Below, piece after piece: positions 34,041 through 45,131 of a stretch of 64,000 nucleotides of DNA. Below the pieces are notes generated by a model. The model ran no database searches. It was not told where the DNA came from and worked only from the letters and a program-made list of their open reading frames with translations. Numbering within the stretch: the first letter of the stretch is position 1; the number at the start of each line of letters is the position of its first letter. Origin of the DNA: Cycas panzhihuaensis (taxonomy: Eukaryota; Cycadophyta); contig CM041465.1 in assembly GCA_023213395.1 (NCBI GenBank), forward strand, positions 35,843,741-35,907,740, given 5' to 3'. Position numbers and translations under genes: made by a program.

Positions 34041-34592
34041 TGTTAAACGTTATGTTTACATGTTAAGATAATGTACTTTAATTTTTATGTAATATGTGTA
34101 CTTTTGTACTTTAGGGGTGACTTATCACTTAAGTGATAAAGTGCACACCCACATTCTTTCTAGTGACACAACGTTGTCACTAAAGGTCAAATGGACCCTC
34201 ATGCATTTTGCTCACATGAGAGCCCAAAGGACACATGTCCTACATGCAAGGCATGTATCTTGGATGTTTGACACTTGTCAAACATCCAAGGCCTTAGGTC
34301 TCTCATTTCACTCTATATAATGAGACCTCTCCTCATTGTCTCATAAGAGAGTTGGGCTGTATTGTTATCTTTGTCGGTTTGCTAATCAAAGCTGCTTATT
34401 CTTTGGAGGTTGGACCAATTCCAACTCCACACATTTGGTATCATTTCTCTTGCTCCTTCATTTTATGCTTTGTCTCTTATGCTTTCTTTTACCTTGAGAG
34501 TATTATGCTTGTTAAGTATTTGGGCTTCTAGAACTAGAGTGATCCTAGCTTCTAGATCTTGGGACTGTGAGGCCATTAGGCCTCTTTTCACA
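34041..34592 (+). repeat. 3' LTR of Copia A
   Basis: It is the partner of 26763-27316, with the same TG/CA ends, the same palindromes and the same TATA box. The 5-mer ACTTT follows. Confidence 0.95.
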
Positions 34593-35990
34593 ACTTTACC
34601 CTCAAAACATTGATAAGTTTTAATGTTGTTGTATCTGTGATTTTGATTCCCATGTTGCATCTTCTATATCTAATGACTTCCATTTGATAAGGAATTCTTT
34701 GATTTCTCTCAATCATAATTTATTTTTCCTTATTTATAGGATTCCTTCTGCTTGATAACTATTTTCCCTTCTTCATCCAATTTTGGGATCACCATTTGGG
34801 GAGTTATCTTTTTCCCTAGCTTCCTTTTTAGGCAAGATACATGGAATACATTGTGAATCTTGCTCTTTGGTGGTAGACTTATCCAATATGCTACCTCTCC
34901 AATCTTTTCCTCGATTTGGTAAGGTCCAAAGAATCTTGGAGCTAACTTCTGTTTGTTTGTCTGTCTTAGTGATGCTTGCTTATACGACTGAAGTCTCAAA
35001 AAAACCCAATCTCCAATCTCAAAACTTCTTTCAAGTCTCTTTAAATCTACTTGTTGTTTCATTCTATTCTTTGCCACATCTAGATTGTTTTTAAGTATTT
35101 TGATTATCTGTTCCATCTGCTCCTGGTGTTCCTGTACTAATTGTGCATGTGATACTTTGGCCCATGTAAGTATTGATGGGGGTCTATACCCATATAGTAC
35201 CTAGAAAGGTGACATCTTTGCTTCCATGTGGTATGATGTGTTATACCACCATTTTGCTAGATGAAGCCATTTATGCCACTAATTCTATTGGCCTGATAAA
35301 AATTTCCGGAGGTAGCCTTCTAAGTATTTGTTTACTACTTCGCTTTGTCCATCAGTCTATGGGTGATAGGTTGAGCTCATGTGTAGCTTTGTCCCCACAA
35401 CTTTGAACAAATCTTGCAAAAAATGGCTTGTGAATCTTGGATCCTAGTCACTAATTATGATTTTGGGAAAACCATGTAACCAGTGTATCTCTTTTATGTA
35501 CATTTTAGCTATTTGACTAGCCTTTGTTGTCGATTGGGTCCCCCTAAAATGTGTGTACTTCATAAATCTATCCATGACCATGAAAATAGCATCTTTACCT
35601 TCTGAACGTGGGAGGCCTATGATGAAATCCATTGAAACTTCTTCCCATTTTTAGTAAGGGGTATGCAAAGGCTATAGTAATCCCAAATTCTTTACACACT
35701 CTATTTTATTCCATTGACAGGTATTGTATTCTGACACCATTCGAACTACGTCTACCTTCATGCCCTTCTAATAGAAGGAGTTTCATATCCTTCTATATGT
35801 TTTATCAATTCCAGAATGCCCTGATGTGGGTGTCGAATAGGCTTCCCCTAATAGATCTTCTTTTACTTTGGCTATGGCTAGAACGAATACTTACCCCTTC
35901 CTTAAGATTAATCCTCCTTGTACTTGGAATTTTGATGTCTAATGTTCTTGTATTGCTTCCAATATATTCTGTGAAACCTTATTGTTCTTA
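34593..35990 (-). pseudogene. Gypsy E integrase core, C-terminus and chromodomain
   Basis: The minus-strand integrase shows MDFIIGLPRSEGKD (first Asp), FPKIIISD (second Asp, followed by a stop at 35444) and TDGQSEVVN (Glu). The C-terminal domain at 35116-34730 reads FEIGDWVFLRLQSYKQ, FGPYQIEEKIGEVAYWISLP and VFHVSCLKRKLG. After a frame change, 34710-34620 encodes IKEFLIKWKSLDIEDATWE, a clear chromodomain core (aromatic Trp residues and the acidic patch), ending at a TAA at 34620. This makes E a chromovirus; such domains direct integration to marked chromatin in known families. Confidence 0.88.
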
Positions 35991-36480
35991 TACTCTATTA
36001 ATTCGGGAATCTAGCTGGGAGTTATTGTTGTTATGGCCTTGATAGAAACTTCTTCCTCTGGTAGCCTTGATAATGCATCGGCTATTACATTTTCTTTCCC
36101 TTTCTTATATTTGATGCTGAAATCAAACATTTGCAGTTTACTAACCCATTTTTGTTGTTCATCAAATAGTATTTTCCAGCTAAGAAAGTATTTTAAACTA
36201 TCATGATCTATTCTCACTAAAAATTTGCTTCCTAGTAGGTATTGTCGCCATTGTTGAATAGCATGCATTATTGTTAGTATCTCCTTATCATATATCAGTT
36301 TCAATTTTTCCCTATTATTTAGCTTCCTACTTTCGTAAGCTATTTGATGCTCTTTTTGTAGTAATATTGCTCTGATTCCGAGTCCAGATGCGCTGCATTC
36401 TAAAATGAAAGGTTGAGAAAAATCAAGAAGGGCTAATACTGGTGTTGTAACCATTGCTTCTTTGAATCTTCAAAATGCTT
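35991..36480 (-). pseudogene. Gypsy E RNase H
   Basis: Open frame 36454-36011: ILECSASGLGIRAILLQKEH, YDKEILTIMHAIQQWRQYLL, VRIDHDSLKYFLSWKI and NVIADALSRLPEEE. The first catalytic Asp of RNase H (normally ETDAS) reads ECSAS here, so activity is unlikely. The domain is otherwise almost complete. Confidence 0.9.
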
Positions 36481-37132
36481 CTTCAACCCCTGAATTCCAT
36501 CCAAACGCATCTTTCTTGTTAAATCTGTTAAGGGGGATGTGATGTGTGCATATCCCTTGATGAATTTCCTAAGAAATCCGACTGCCCCTAAGAAGCTTCC
36601 TACTCCTATTACATTTTTTGGCGTGGCCCACTTTATGATAGCTTGTGTATTCTTGGGGTCGATCTTGATGCCTTTCCGCGTGATGACATGCCCTAGATGC
36701 TCTAACTCCTCTTTTGCAAACGCAACATTTCTTTTTGTTTATGTACAGCTAGGCCTTTTTCAATATTAAGAGGACGGCTCTTATGTGGTCCAGATGTTCC
36801 TCCCATGTCTTGCTATATATTAATATGTCGTCGAGAAAAACTAGCACAAATCTCCATAATAGTGGTTCGAGTGTTGAATTCATCATGTCTTGAAATATCG
36901 CTAGGGTATTTGTTAGTCCAAACAACATGACTTTGAATTCAAATAATCCCTCATGCATACAGAATGCGGTCTTATGTACATCTTCTTCCCTTACTCTTAT
37001 TTTATAATAGCTTGAACGAAGGTCGAGTTTCGTAAAGTATCTAGCTCCATGGATTTCATCTAACAAATCATCTATCCTCGAGATGGGATATCGATTCTTC
37101 ACTGTCAATTTATTCAATCCTCTATAGTCAAC
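36481..37132 (-). pseudogene. Gypsy E reverse transcriptase, C-terminal part
   Basis: The frame continues from the D insertion: DYRGLNKLTVKNRYPISRID, ARYFTKLDLRSSYYKIRV, FEFKVMLFGLTNT and VLVFLDDILIYSKTWEEHLD (FLDD where YLDD or FLDD is usual). The connection region to RNase H is degraded. The N-terminal part is on the other side of D at 43981-44176. Confidence 0.9.
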
Positions 37133-38189
37133 TAATCTAAATTTGAATGGGAAAGTAAAGATTTTATCCAATTGAAACAAACTTAGAATTCAATATACAA
37201 TATCATACATTTTACATTTGAAAATGTTCTTACAAAATACTATTTTTTTTTACGCTCTATTGAGCGTATACAGGGCTCATACAACAATCTGGAATGGAGG
37301 AAAGTGTGTTGGGCACGAACTGGGCTGTTGCATCTCGTCTAGAATGGCTTTCCAGTTTTCAAGAAGTGAGGATTTATCCTCTGTTTCAACTGTAAGCCTC
37401 TTTTGGGATATCGCCTAACTTGGAGCGTCTTTGCTGGACTGCTACCACTGTCTTCATTTTTCCCACGCTGCACCTGAACCTTTTCAAACACCCCTCGTGC
37501 CTCAGGAACAGATCTAGGCTCCTTTTATATGCTCCTTCCCTATCTATTCTGCTTTCATACTTTTATTTCCACGTAGTCTTTGTTTTGGAGAATTTCCACA
37601 TTTTGGGATACTAATCTGAGTTACTTCCTAAAAGTCTTTGCTTCTCCTATTGTGTCTGAGATTGTTGGGCGCTCCTCTCTTCCCTACGAATAGATCTGGG
37701 CCTGCGCCATTTATTCTCCTGCGCTCTTCCTCTGTCTGTTCCTCTTTTGTACGTCCCTTTGTGTTCTATGCATGCCCCTTTAATTATTTTTCTCTCTGTT
37801 TTATATTTTCATATCTTTGGTTTATAATTAATAAAAAATAGTTAATAAAACTATTTTCCTAACTCATTGACAAGTGTACGATTTTGTTGGACGATTTCTG
37901 CGATCATTCGATCACTTTTAAGCTGTCGGATCACCATCTAGTCGCACCTGGTCGCAATCTAGTTGTACCTAGCTGCAGTCTGGTCGCACCTAGTTGCAAT
38001 CCAATCACACTTGCGAACTTTTGGTTGCAACCTATCAAAACCTTTTAATGTAAGTTTTCCATATTTTAAGAGTCTGACTAACATTTTTCTGCCAAACGAA
38101 GGTTGGAAATATGAAAATAAGTACCATCCAAATGTTTTTATACTCATTTTCAAGAGTAATATGGATTTAATAGAGCCAAAATCGGATCA
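37133..38189 (-). repeat. 3' LTR of Gypsy D
   Basis: It pairs with 42910-43980. It contains a run of imperfect decamers resembling AGTCGCACCT (about 37932-38030) that differs in copy number or arrangement from the other LTR. Confidence 0.93.
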
Positions 38190-38204
38190 TAACTCCCCCT
38201 TTTT
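38190..38204 (-). other. Polypurine tract of Gypsy D
   Basis: AAAAAGGGGGAGTTA on the minus strand is followed at once by the LTR start TGATCC. Confidence 0.88.
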
Positions 38205-38244
38205 AGGAGTTCATGGCCTTATGAACCTTATAATTATAAATGAG

Positions 38245-39600
38245 GGAATTTGATTCTTCACTTCTCCCTATTGTACCATTTTGCTTTGTTGGGCACTTGT
38301 CCTTTCTCTACAATCCTGAAGGACTCAATTGTGCCTCTTCTAGTTATGGTCTGCTTCTTTTGAAGAATGCAATCATTTTGCATTAGTTCTTCTTTCTCCA
38401 CTCGCAACTCCTCATGATTTGGCAAAAGTGGAACTTCCTCTTCATCTTTATCCAACATGGATGGCTCGAACATCTTCAGATTCTCAACATTCACAACTGA
38501 ATACATCCTCATGAATTCTAGAAGTTCAAGCTTAAAAGCATTTTCCCCAATCCTCTTCAAGATTGTAAAAGGACCATAACGTATAAGCTTCAACTTTCTA
38601 CCTTCACCTTACAATCTTTTCTTGTTGAGATCCAACCAAACTCGATCTCCTTCCTTAAAGGAATGGTTGGTTCTATGAGCATCATGCCTTGGTTTATATC
38701 TCTGCTGAGAATTTTGAAGTTGCTCCTCAACTTGTTGATGAATTTTTCCGATTCTTTCCAAGAATCTTTGTGCCTTCTGTTGTCCTTCTTCCTCCTCCAG
38801 ATTCCTTGCACTAAGTTGAGCTGAAAATTCTAACTCAAATGGACTTGCAGGTAGAAATCCCAAACATACCTTGAATGGTGATTTCTGAGTTAAGCTATGG
38901 ATTGCTCTGTTGAAGGCAAATTGCAGGTATGCGAGACTTTCATCCCAAGTCTTAGGATGCTTGGTATTGTATCCACATAATAGTTGCACCAATGTCCTAT
39001 TGACGACTTCAGTCTGGCCATCTGTTTGAGGATGAAAGGTCAAGCTCATTTTCAGTTTCGTGTCCATCATTCCACAAAGAGTTTGCCAAAAAGGGCTCAA
39101 AAACCTGCTGTCTCGATTAGAAATGATTGAGTTGGGAAGCCCAAAATGCTTCCAAACATGTTGGAAAAACAATCTTGCTATGTCTTCTCCTGTATGTGTC
39201 TTCTTACAGGGAATCAACACCACCATTTTACTGAATCTATCAACAACTACAAACAAATAATCCATACCATTTTTGGTTTATAGCAGTCCTCCAAGGAAAT
39301 CCATGGAGATACTCTCCTATGGTCGCGATGGAACAAGAAATGGAGTGTATAATCCAAACTTCCTATTGGTTGAGTTTGATGTGCTACACAATGTACATCC
39401 TTGTACTGTTGTAGTCATGTCCTGCTACATATTGGGCCAATACATATATCGCTATAAGTTCAGCAATATTTTTCCTACTCCGAAGTGTCCTGCAACTCGA
39501 GAGGTGTGAGCTTCACTTACCCACTTCATTCAGTCTGGATGCTTTGGAATACAAAGCTTATCATATTTGAAAAGTAGACCACCTTTTAGCTGAAAATTAG
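38245..39600 (-). pseudogene. Gypsy D integrase and C-terminal tail
   Basis: The core at 39265-38609 is open: MDYLFVVVDRFSKMVVLIPC, FGLPNSIISNRDSRFLSPFW, TDGQTEVVNRTLVQLL. The second catalytic Asp of the usual SDRD motif reads Asn, one G-to-A step. The first Asp sits in SMDFLGGL upstream, between stops. The tail 38593-38258 (KLIRYGPFTILKRIGENAFK, NVENLKMFEPSMLDKDEEE, GQVPNKAKWYNREK) corresponds to that of C. Confidence 0.9.
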
Positions 39601-41170
39601 CAACTATTTTTCCCTACTGTAGTTGCTCCAAAACAGGCTTGAATGCCTCATCTTCTATGTATAAATCAACATATTCATAATGGCACAAAGGCTAAAATTG
39701 CATAGCTGCTAACAAGTTAGAAATACCTTGTTGTTGAGAAGGTCTAGACAACAAGTCTACAATTTTGTTTGATGTGCCTTTCTTGTATTTGACCACGATG
39801 TGGAACTGCTGCAAATAGCACATCCACTTCATGTGCCTCGCCTGTTGCAATTTGGATTGTGTCTACAAGAATTGCAAAGGCTTGTTGTAGGTGTGAATGA
39901 CTACCTCTTTTTCCAACAAGTAAGGTCTCCAATGCTTGACCGCTTGGTGCAATGCATAGAGCTCCTTATCATAAGTTGGGTAGTTTATTACAACTCCACT
40001 AAAAGTTTTTGAATGGTATGCTATTAGTCTTTCCTCTTGCTTCAATACTGCTCCCATGGCATAACCTGAAGCATCAGTCTCCAACTCGAATGGCTTTTGC
40101 AAAGATGGTAAGGTTCACACTAGCACTTCACAAATCTTCTCTTGATCATTCCCCCAATGGAACTTTGCATGCCCTCCCGTCAATGCATGTAGAGGTGTTG
40201 CAATTTGAGAGAATTTGGAAATAAATTTTCTTAAATATTGACAGGCACCAATGAAACTTCTTACCTCTGTGAATGTTTTGGGTGTAGCCCAATTGAGAAT
40301 GACTCTAATCTTTGTTGGGTCAATATTCAATTCTCCTCCTCCAACTACAAAACCCAAGAAGACGAGAGATTGCTTTCCAAACTCGCACTTCTTTAGGTTA
40401 AGTCTCAGATGCTACTCTTGAAGAACTTTGAGCACTTACTCAACATGTTGGAGGTGCTCCTCCCAAGTCTGGCCGAAAATTAGAATATCATCTAGATAAA
40501 CAATAACAAAATCATCAATGAAGGGTCTTAATACCTCATTCATCAACCTCATGAAGGTGGCAGGTGCATTGCATAAACCAAAAGGCATCGCCATCCATTC
40601 GAACAACCCTTGCTTCGATTTGAAGGCTGTCTTCCACGTACCCTCCTCTTAGATTCGAACTTGATGGTAGCCTTATTTCAGGTCCAACTTGCTAAAATAT
40701 CTTGTGGACTGCAGTTGATCCATCAAGTCATCTATCTGTGGTAGGGGATGTCAATTCTTTATGGTTATCTTGTTCAAAGCCCAGTAGTCAATGCACATTC
40801 TCCATCCTCCATCTTTCCTTGGCACCAAAACAATAGGTGAACCGCAAGGGGAACAACTCAGCTTGATTACTTCTTGTTCTAAGAGTTTTTGAATTTCTTT
40901 CTTAATCTCTTCATTTTCCAAAACTGAGTTTTGGTGGAGACTAAAATTGGGCAAAGGTGAATTGGCAACTAGCTGGATTTCATGCTCAATTTCCCTCTTA
41001 GGGGGCAGCCCTTTTGGCTCCTGGAATACATCACTATACCTATTCCTTAGGCCTTCAATCTGTTGTAATTGTTTCCTATCCAACGCTTGCTTTGAGGACT
41101 CTACTTGCTCCTTTTCTTCCAACTTTTGCTTCACCATCAGTAGCATAAATTTCCCACAAGCATTAATCAA
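39601..41170 (-). pseudogene. Gypsy D reverse transcriptase and RNase H
   Basis: RT begins in open frame 41170-40751 ([35 protein letters not shown]) and then runs through several stops with legible [38 protein letters not shown]. RNase H follows at 40357-39863 (FVVGGGELNIDPTKIRVIL, LETDASGYAMGAVLKQEE, YDKELYALHQAVKHWRPYLL). YLDD and the RNase H TDAS motif are intact. Stops include positions near 40740, 40655 and 39860. Confidence 0.9.
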
Positions 41171-41179
41171 TCTTTTTGC

Positions 41180-41656
41180 TTATTGGGAGGATATAAGGGA
41201 GATCTTCTTTTGTGGATTTGATGCATTGATCAAATATAATTTCCCGTCCTTGATGAGTTGAATCTTTCTCAGCCTCCTATGATGGACTCCATCTCTATCA
41301 TAGAGATATGGGCTGCCAAACACAACTTGACAAACATCCAAAGGAACCACTTCACATTCAACTTCATCAATGAATCTTTCAGAAATTGCAAATTTAAACT
41401 TACATTGGTGAGTAACCTGCAATTCTGAATCTTTTTGCAGCCATCCAAGAGTATATGGTTTTAGATGTGCATACATTTTTAATCCCAACTTCTTCACTAA
41501 TGCCTCTGAGATTAAGTTCTTCTGGCTTCCTCCATCAAAGATGGCATCAACCATACTTTGCTTCACTTGGATTCTCACCATGAAGAGCTCCTCTCTAATC
41601 TCTGGATCAACTTGTTGATGGTTGTTTTTGGGCTCAGCATTAGCCATGAACATCAA
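41180..41656 (-). pseudogene. Gypsy D protease region
   Basis: An open 158-codon frame with protease motif VDAIFDGGSQKNLISEALVK (D-G-G instead of D-[ST]-G) and downstream VVPLDVCQVVFGSPYLYDRD. It matches the same stretch of C, where the motif reads DPG. Both copies thus deviate at the same residue. Confidence 0.88.
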
Positions 41657-42721
41657 CTTCTCATTAGCTCCCTCAGTGTCGCAAATGTCTTCATCTCCAA
41701 TAGAATTAAGTAAAGCTTTACCTTCAACTTCGGCTTTACCTTTTCCCTTGTTCTTGGGCAGCTTCTCTGGATGTAAGAATCAGCAATCTTCTATGTTGTG
41801 ACATGTCCGCTTGCAATGTATGCAAGAGACTTTGATTTGAGTGGTATTAGCTTGCTTTTTCTTGCCAAGACCCCTAGTTGGTTGTTGTCCAACTTTTCCT
41901 GGAAACTTCTTTCCTTGGGCTGGTTTGTTGCTACCTTCTTGACATGCAAACATTTATCTCTCTACGAAAACCTTCTTGTTCCTCTTCTCTATGGCAATTG
42001 CTTTCTTGTTGGCTTCATCAAGCGCCTTTACTTCAAACAATTGAAGTTCTTGCTGAATATGTTAGTGTAGCCCTCCAATATGTTTCAACACTATGTCTTT
42101 GTCAAGTAAAGAGATGTCCAACACAACAGCTTGTTTCTGAAATTTTGTTGTGTATTCTTGGACATTTTGGCCTCTTTCTTGTCTAATAATATTGCCATCT
42201 AATCCTCTGCTACTCTCCATACCCAATAGGGTAGAATTGCTTCTTGATAAGGGCTTTAAATCACTGCCATGTGATTTCAGCCACATTATGGGATTTGAGG
42301 TATGCATTCCACCAAACTAATGCCTATTTTTTAACCTAACAAAGGTGATTCTTTGTTGGGTTTTATACCCAAAATTTGAAAAATGTGTTTCTAATTGGTC
42401 CAACCAATCATCTAACTTCTCAGCATCTAAGGTTCCATCATGGATGGGCAATTCAAGTTTCGCTTCTGCCTTGAATGGATGAGCTGTCATACAAATGTCA
42501 TCTCCTTCATCCTCAACTTGCTGGTCATCTACAAGTCCCTCTTGGGTATCTTCACTTGTCTCTTCTTTTACTAGTTCATCTTCTTCCTTCTTCTTGTCTT
42601 TGGTTGTAGAAGAGGTTGCATCTTGTTGAGAAACAAGCTACGCCACAAGTTGAGTTAACCTATCAAGGTTTTGCTCCATCTTCATGAACCTTTTCTCTAT
42701 CTCTAGCTCTGGTTCAGCCAT
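41657..42721 (-). pseudogene. Gypsy D gag
   Basis: The start is chosen at the ATG at 42721 (MAEPELEIEKRFMKMEQNL). The acidic N-terminal half is followed by the gag core (LPIHDGTLDAEKLDDWLDQL, ALVWWNAYLKSHNVAEITW, VQEYTTKFQKQAVVLDISLL), with a TAG near 42640, a TGA near 42275 and a frame change near 42240. The knuckle region near 41790-41830 is degraded. Confidence 0.85.
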
Positions 42722-42890
42722 TTTCCTTTACTGTCTACGCTCTTTCTCAAGCAGCTCAGTCAAAAGTTCGCCAGTTAATTAATATTGAAACCTAGTTTTC
42801 ATAAAATCTCTTGTACGACAAAACAATGAGGGTTTTTCTCCTTTTTTTTCCTTCAAGAATCCCTAAAACTCCCAAGGTTTTTAAAATTGA

Positions 42891-42902
42891 GCTATGATAC
42901 CA
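42891..42902 (-). other. Primer-binding site of Gypsy D
   Basis: TGGTATCATAGC matches the initiator-Met site with one mismatch and lies seven bases from the LTR end. Confidence 0.8.
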
Positions 42903-42909
42903 AAAATAT

Positions 42910-43980
42910 TGATCTGAATTTGAATGGAAAAGTAAAGACTTTAACCAATCGAAACAAACTCAGAATTAATATACAATATAATACATTTTTATACTTGAAA
43001 AGTTCTTACAAAATTTTGTTGTTTTTGCGCTCTAATGAGCATATATGGGACTACTACAGCAATCTGAAATGGAGGAAAGTATATTGGGCACGAACTGGGC
43101 TGCTGCGTCTCATCTAGAATGGTTTTCCAATTTTCAAGAAGTGAGGATTTATCCTCTGTTTCAGTCACAAGCCTCTTTTGGGATATCGTCTGACTTGGGA
43201 CGTCTTCGTTGGACTGCTACCACTGTCTTCGTTTTTCCCACGTTGCGCCTGAACCTTTTCAAACTCCTCTCGTACCTCAGGAACAGATCTGGGCTCCTTT
43301 TATATGTTCCTTTCATATATGTTCCGTTTTCATACTTCATTTCTGCGCAGTCTTCGATTTGGAGAATTTTTGCGTTTTGGGATACTAATTCAAGTTACTT
43401 GCCAAAAATCTTTGCTTCTCCTACTGCATATGAGATTGTTGGGCGCTTCTCTCTTCCCTACAAATAGATCTAGGCCTGCGTTGTTTATTCTTCTACGCTC
43501 TTCCTCTGTCCATTCCTCTTTCGTGTGTCCCCGTGTGTTCTATGCATGCCCCTTTAATTATTGTTCCCTCTGTTTTATATTTTCATATCTTTGGTTTATA
43601 ACTGATGAAAAACAATTAATCAAACTGTTCCCCTAACTCGTTAACAAGTGTACGATTTTGTTGGACGACTTTTGTGACCATTTGATCACTTTTAAGCTGT
43701 TACATCACCATCTAGTCGCACCTAGTCGCAGTCTAGTTGTACACACTGCGATCTATTCGCACTTTTGGTTGCGGTCAAGACTGCGAACTTCTAGTTGCAC
43801 CCGAGACAATCTTGGTTGCATCCTATCAAAACCTTTTAATGTAATTTTTCCATATGTTAAGAGTCTGACTAGCATTTTTTTGCCAAACGAAGGTTGGAAA
43901 TATGAAAATAAGTACCATCCAAATGTTTTTATACTCATTTTCAAGAGTAATATGGATTTAATAGATCTGAAATCGGATCA
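42910..43980 (-). repeat. 5' LTR of Gypsy D
   Basis: It is the partner of 37133-38189, 14 bp longer, the excess being in or near the AGTCGCACCT-like repeat region (about 43705-43830). Confidence 0.93.
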
Positions 43981-44176
43981 TCAATGCACATCCTGTATGA
44001 CCCATCCTTCTTTGGGTTTACTACTACTGGTGATGCATATGAACTTGTACTTTTTTTCCATGATTCCTTGGACTAAAAGTTCTCGAGTAATTCCTTGGAC
44101 TAAAAGTTCTCGAGTAATATTCTCAATCATTCTCCTTAAGTGGTAAGGATGCTTATACGATCGAGCATCTCCAAGG
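43981..44176 (-). pseudogene. Gypsy E reverse transcriptase, N-terminal part
   Basis: Minus-strand peptide YKHPYHLRRMIENITRELLV, then ASPVVVNPKKDG, then MCI, which joins DYRGLNK at 37132 across element D. An in-frame 27-bp tandem duplication (44063-44116) repeats TRELLVQGI. The right limit is the fusion with Copia F within a GDARSYK stretch. Confidence 0.85.
44063..44116. repeat. 27-bp tandem duplication in Gypsy E RT
   Basis: Two exact copies (44063-44089 and 44090-44116) of a unit containing CTTGGACTAAAAGTTC. It keeps the reading frame and adds nine residues. Confidence 0.95.
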
Positions 44177-44270
44177 ATAATTTCTGCACCACTATGATTT
44201 TTGTTCACCGTATCAAAGTTGTGCCTATGGTAAGAGACATGCTTCTGTGCTCCAAAGTCAAGTACCCAAT
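44177..44270 (-). pseudogene. Copia F protease start
   Basis: YWVLDFGAQKHVSYHRHNFD carries the Copia protease site with DFGA for DSGA; GAEIILGDARSYK is the last Copia-like text before Gypsy sequence begins. Only about 45 codons of the domain remain. Confidence 0.75.
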
Positions 44271-45131
44271 AATCTCTCTGATCTGACTCGGCTGATAAGG
44301 CTTTTGCTCAGATGCAATGAGCAACAACACTCTTCCCTTTATCATCTGGCCTACTTTGCACTTGTTACGTCTTTTGAAGCAACAGTTCTTCTTTCGGTGA
44401 CCATCCTTCTTGCAATAATTACATTTTCCATTGAACTTCTTCTTTTCCTGTGAACTTTCTCCTAACCTCTGTGTGATCTTCTCCTCGTTAGCGGTCTCCT
44501 TCCTATGAGTCTTCATGGCTAGGGCTTGACTTGATTTATAATCTCCAAGCATACCATGGTGTTTCAGCTTGGCATCCTCCGCTAGAATTAGGTTTTTAAG
44601 CCCATCAAAAGTTTTTGCCTCCATCACCTCATCTCTACCATAAATGATCTAAAACGTGGCAAATGCAATTGGCAGCTTCAACATGATTATCGCAAACAAC
44701 AACGCAGCATCGATCGAATTCTACTTTAGTTCTTCTAACTTATTCTTCAAGTCTGTGATCTTGTTCAAGTAGGAGTTGATGTTGTTCTCATCTTCCACAT
44801 GCGAATTAACTGACTCCAACATTAGAGCAAGACATCTATTCATCTTCTTCTTCTCAAAAGTTTCACACAGTTTAGTCCATATTTCGTCTGATTCATCTAG
44901 ATTGTGAACCAAGGCTCTCTGGTCCAATGCTAGTGACAGTTTCAACAGTTCCACGGCCATAAATTTCTTCTCTTAAAGTCGAACACACTATTTATTGTCT
45001 AATGGAATCACGTCCACCTTAGCCTTAGTGATACCCCAGAGTTGATTCACCATCAAAATAAGCTCCATATTGGCCTTCCACTCGCTGAAATTGTTACCAT
45101 TGAAGATAACCTTGGGCATAATGCACTCCAT
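44271..45131 (-). pseudogene. Copia F gag with zinc knuckle
   Basis: The start is chosen at the ATG at 45131 (MECIMPKVIFNGNNFSEWKA, the usual LNGxNYxxW opening). The core is open at 44960-44721 (MAVELLKLSLALDQRALVHN, IWTKLCETFEKKKMNRCLAL, NINSYLNKITDLKNKL) and 44627-44271, with the knuckle CNYCKKDGHRKKNC. At least four in-frame stops lie between these parts. Confidence 0.85.

Larger units (their letters stand above)
26763..34592 (+). mobile_element. Complete Copia element A inserted in Gypsy E
   Basis: LTRs of 554 and 552 bp with TG/CA ends, a primer-binding site, a 2.5-kb leader, gag, protease, integrase, reverse transcriptase, RNase H and a purine tract are all present on the plus strand. 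The flanking 5-mers are GCTTT (26758-26762) and ACTTT (34593-34597), a target duplication with one change. The total is 7830 bp. Pol is open apart from TAG/TGA stops and a few frame changes. Confidence 0.95.
37133..43980 (-). mobile_element. Complete Gypsy element D inserted in the RT of E
   Basis: LTRs of 1057 and 1071 bp share TGATC termini (the left plus-strand end reads TA by a single change). The flanking 5-mers are TCAAC (37128-37132) and TCAAT (43981-43985), a target duplication with one transition. The sequence on both sides joins into one Gypsy RT motif of E. The order on the minus strand is primer-binding site, gag, protease, RT, RNase H, integrase, purine tract. The total is 6848 bp. 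Confidence 0.95.
26303..44176 (-). mobile_element. Gypsy E (chromodomain type), split by A and D
   Basis: The pieces 26303-26762, 34593-37132 and 43981-44176 form one minus-strand element once A and D are removed: LTR, purine tract, chromodomain, integrase, RNase H, reverse transcriptase. The break at D falls within one RT motif (MCI at 43981 and DYRGLNKLTVKNRY at 37132), which shows colinearity. The 5' part (protease, gag, 5' LTR) is replaced by the 5' half of Copia F. Confidence 0.88.

Noticed and set aside
43658-44146. 162-codon plus-strand frame
   Set aside because: It crosses the D LTR end and Gypsy E RT antisense; there is no domain.
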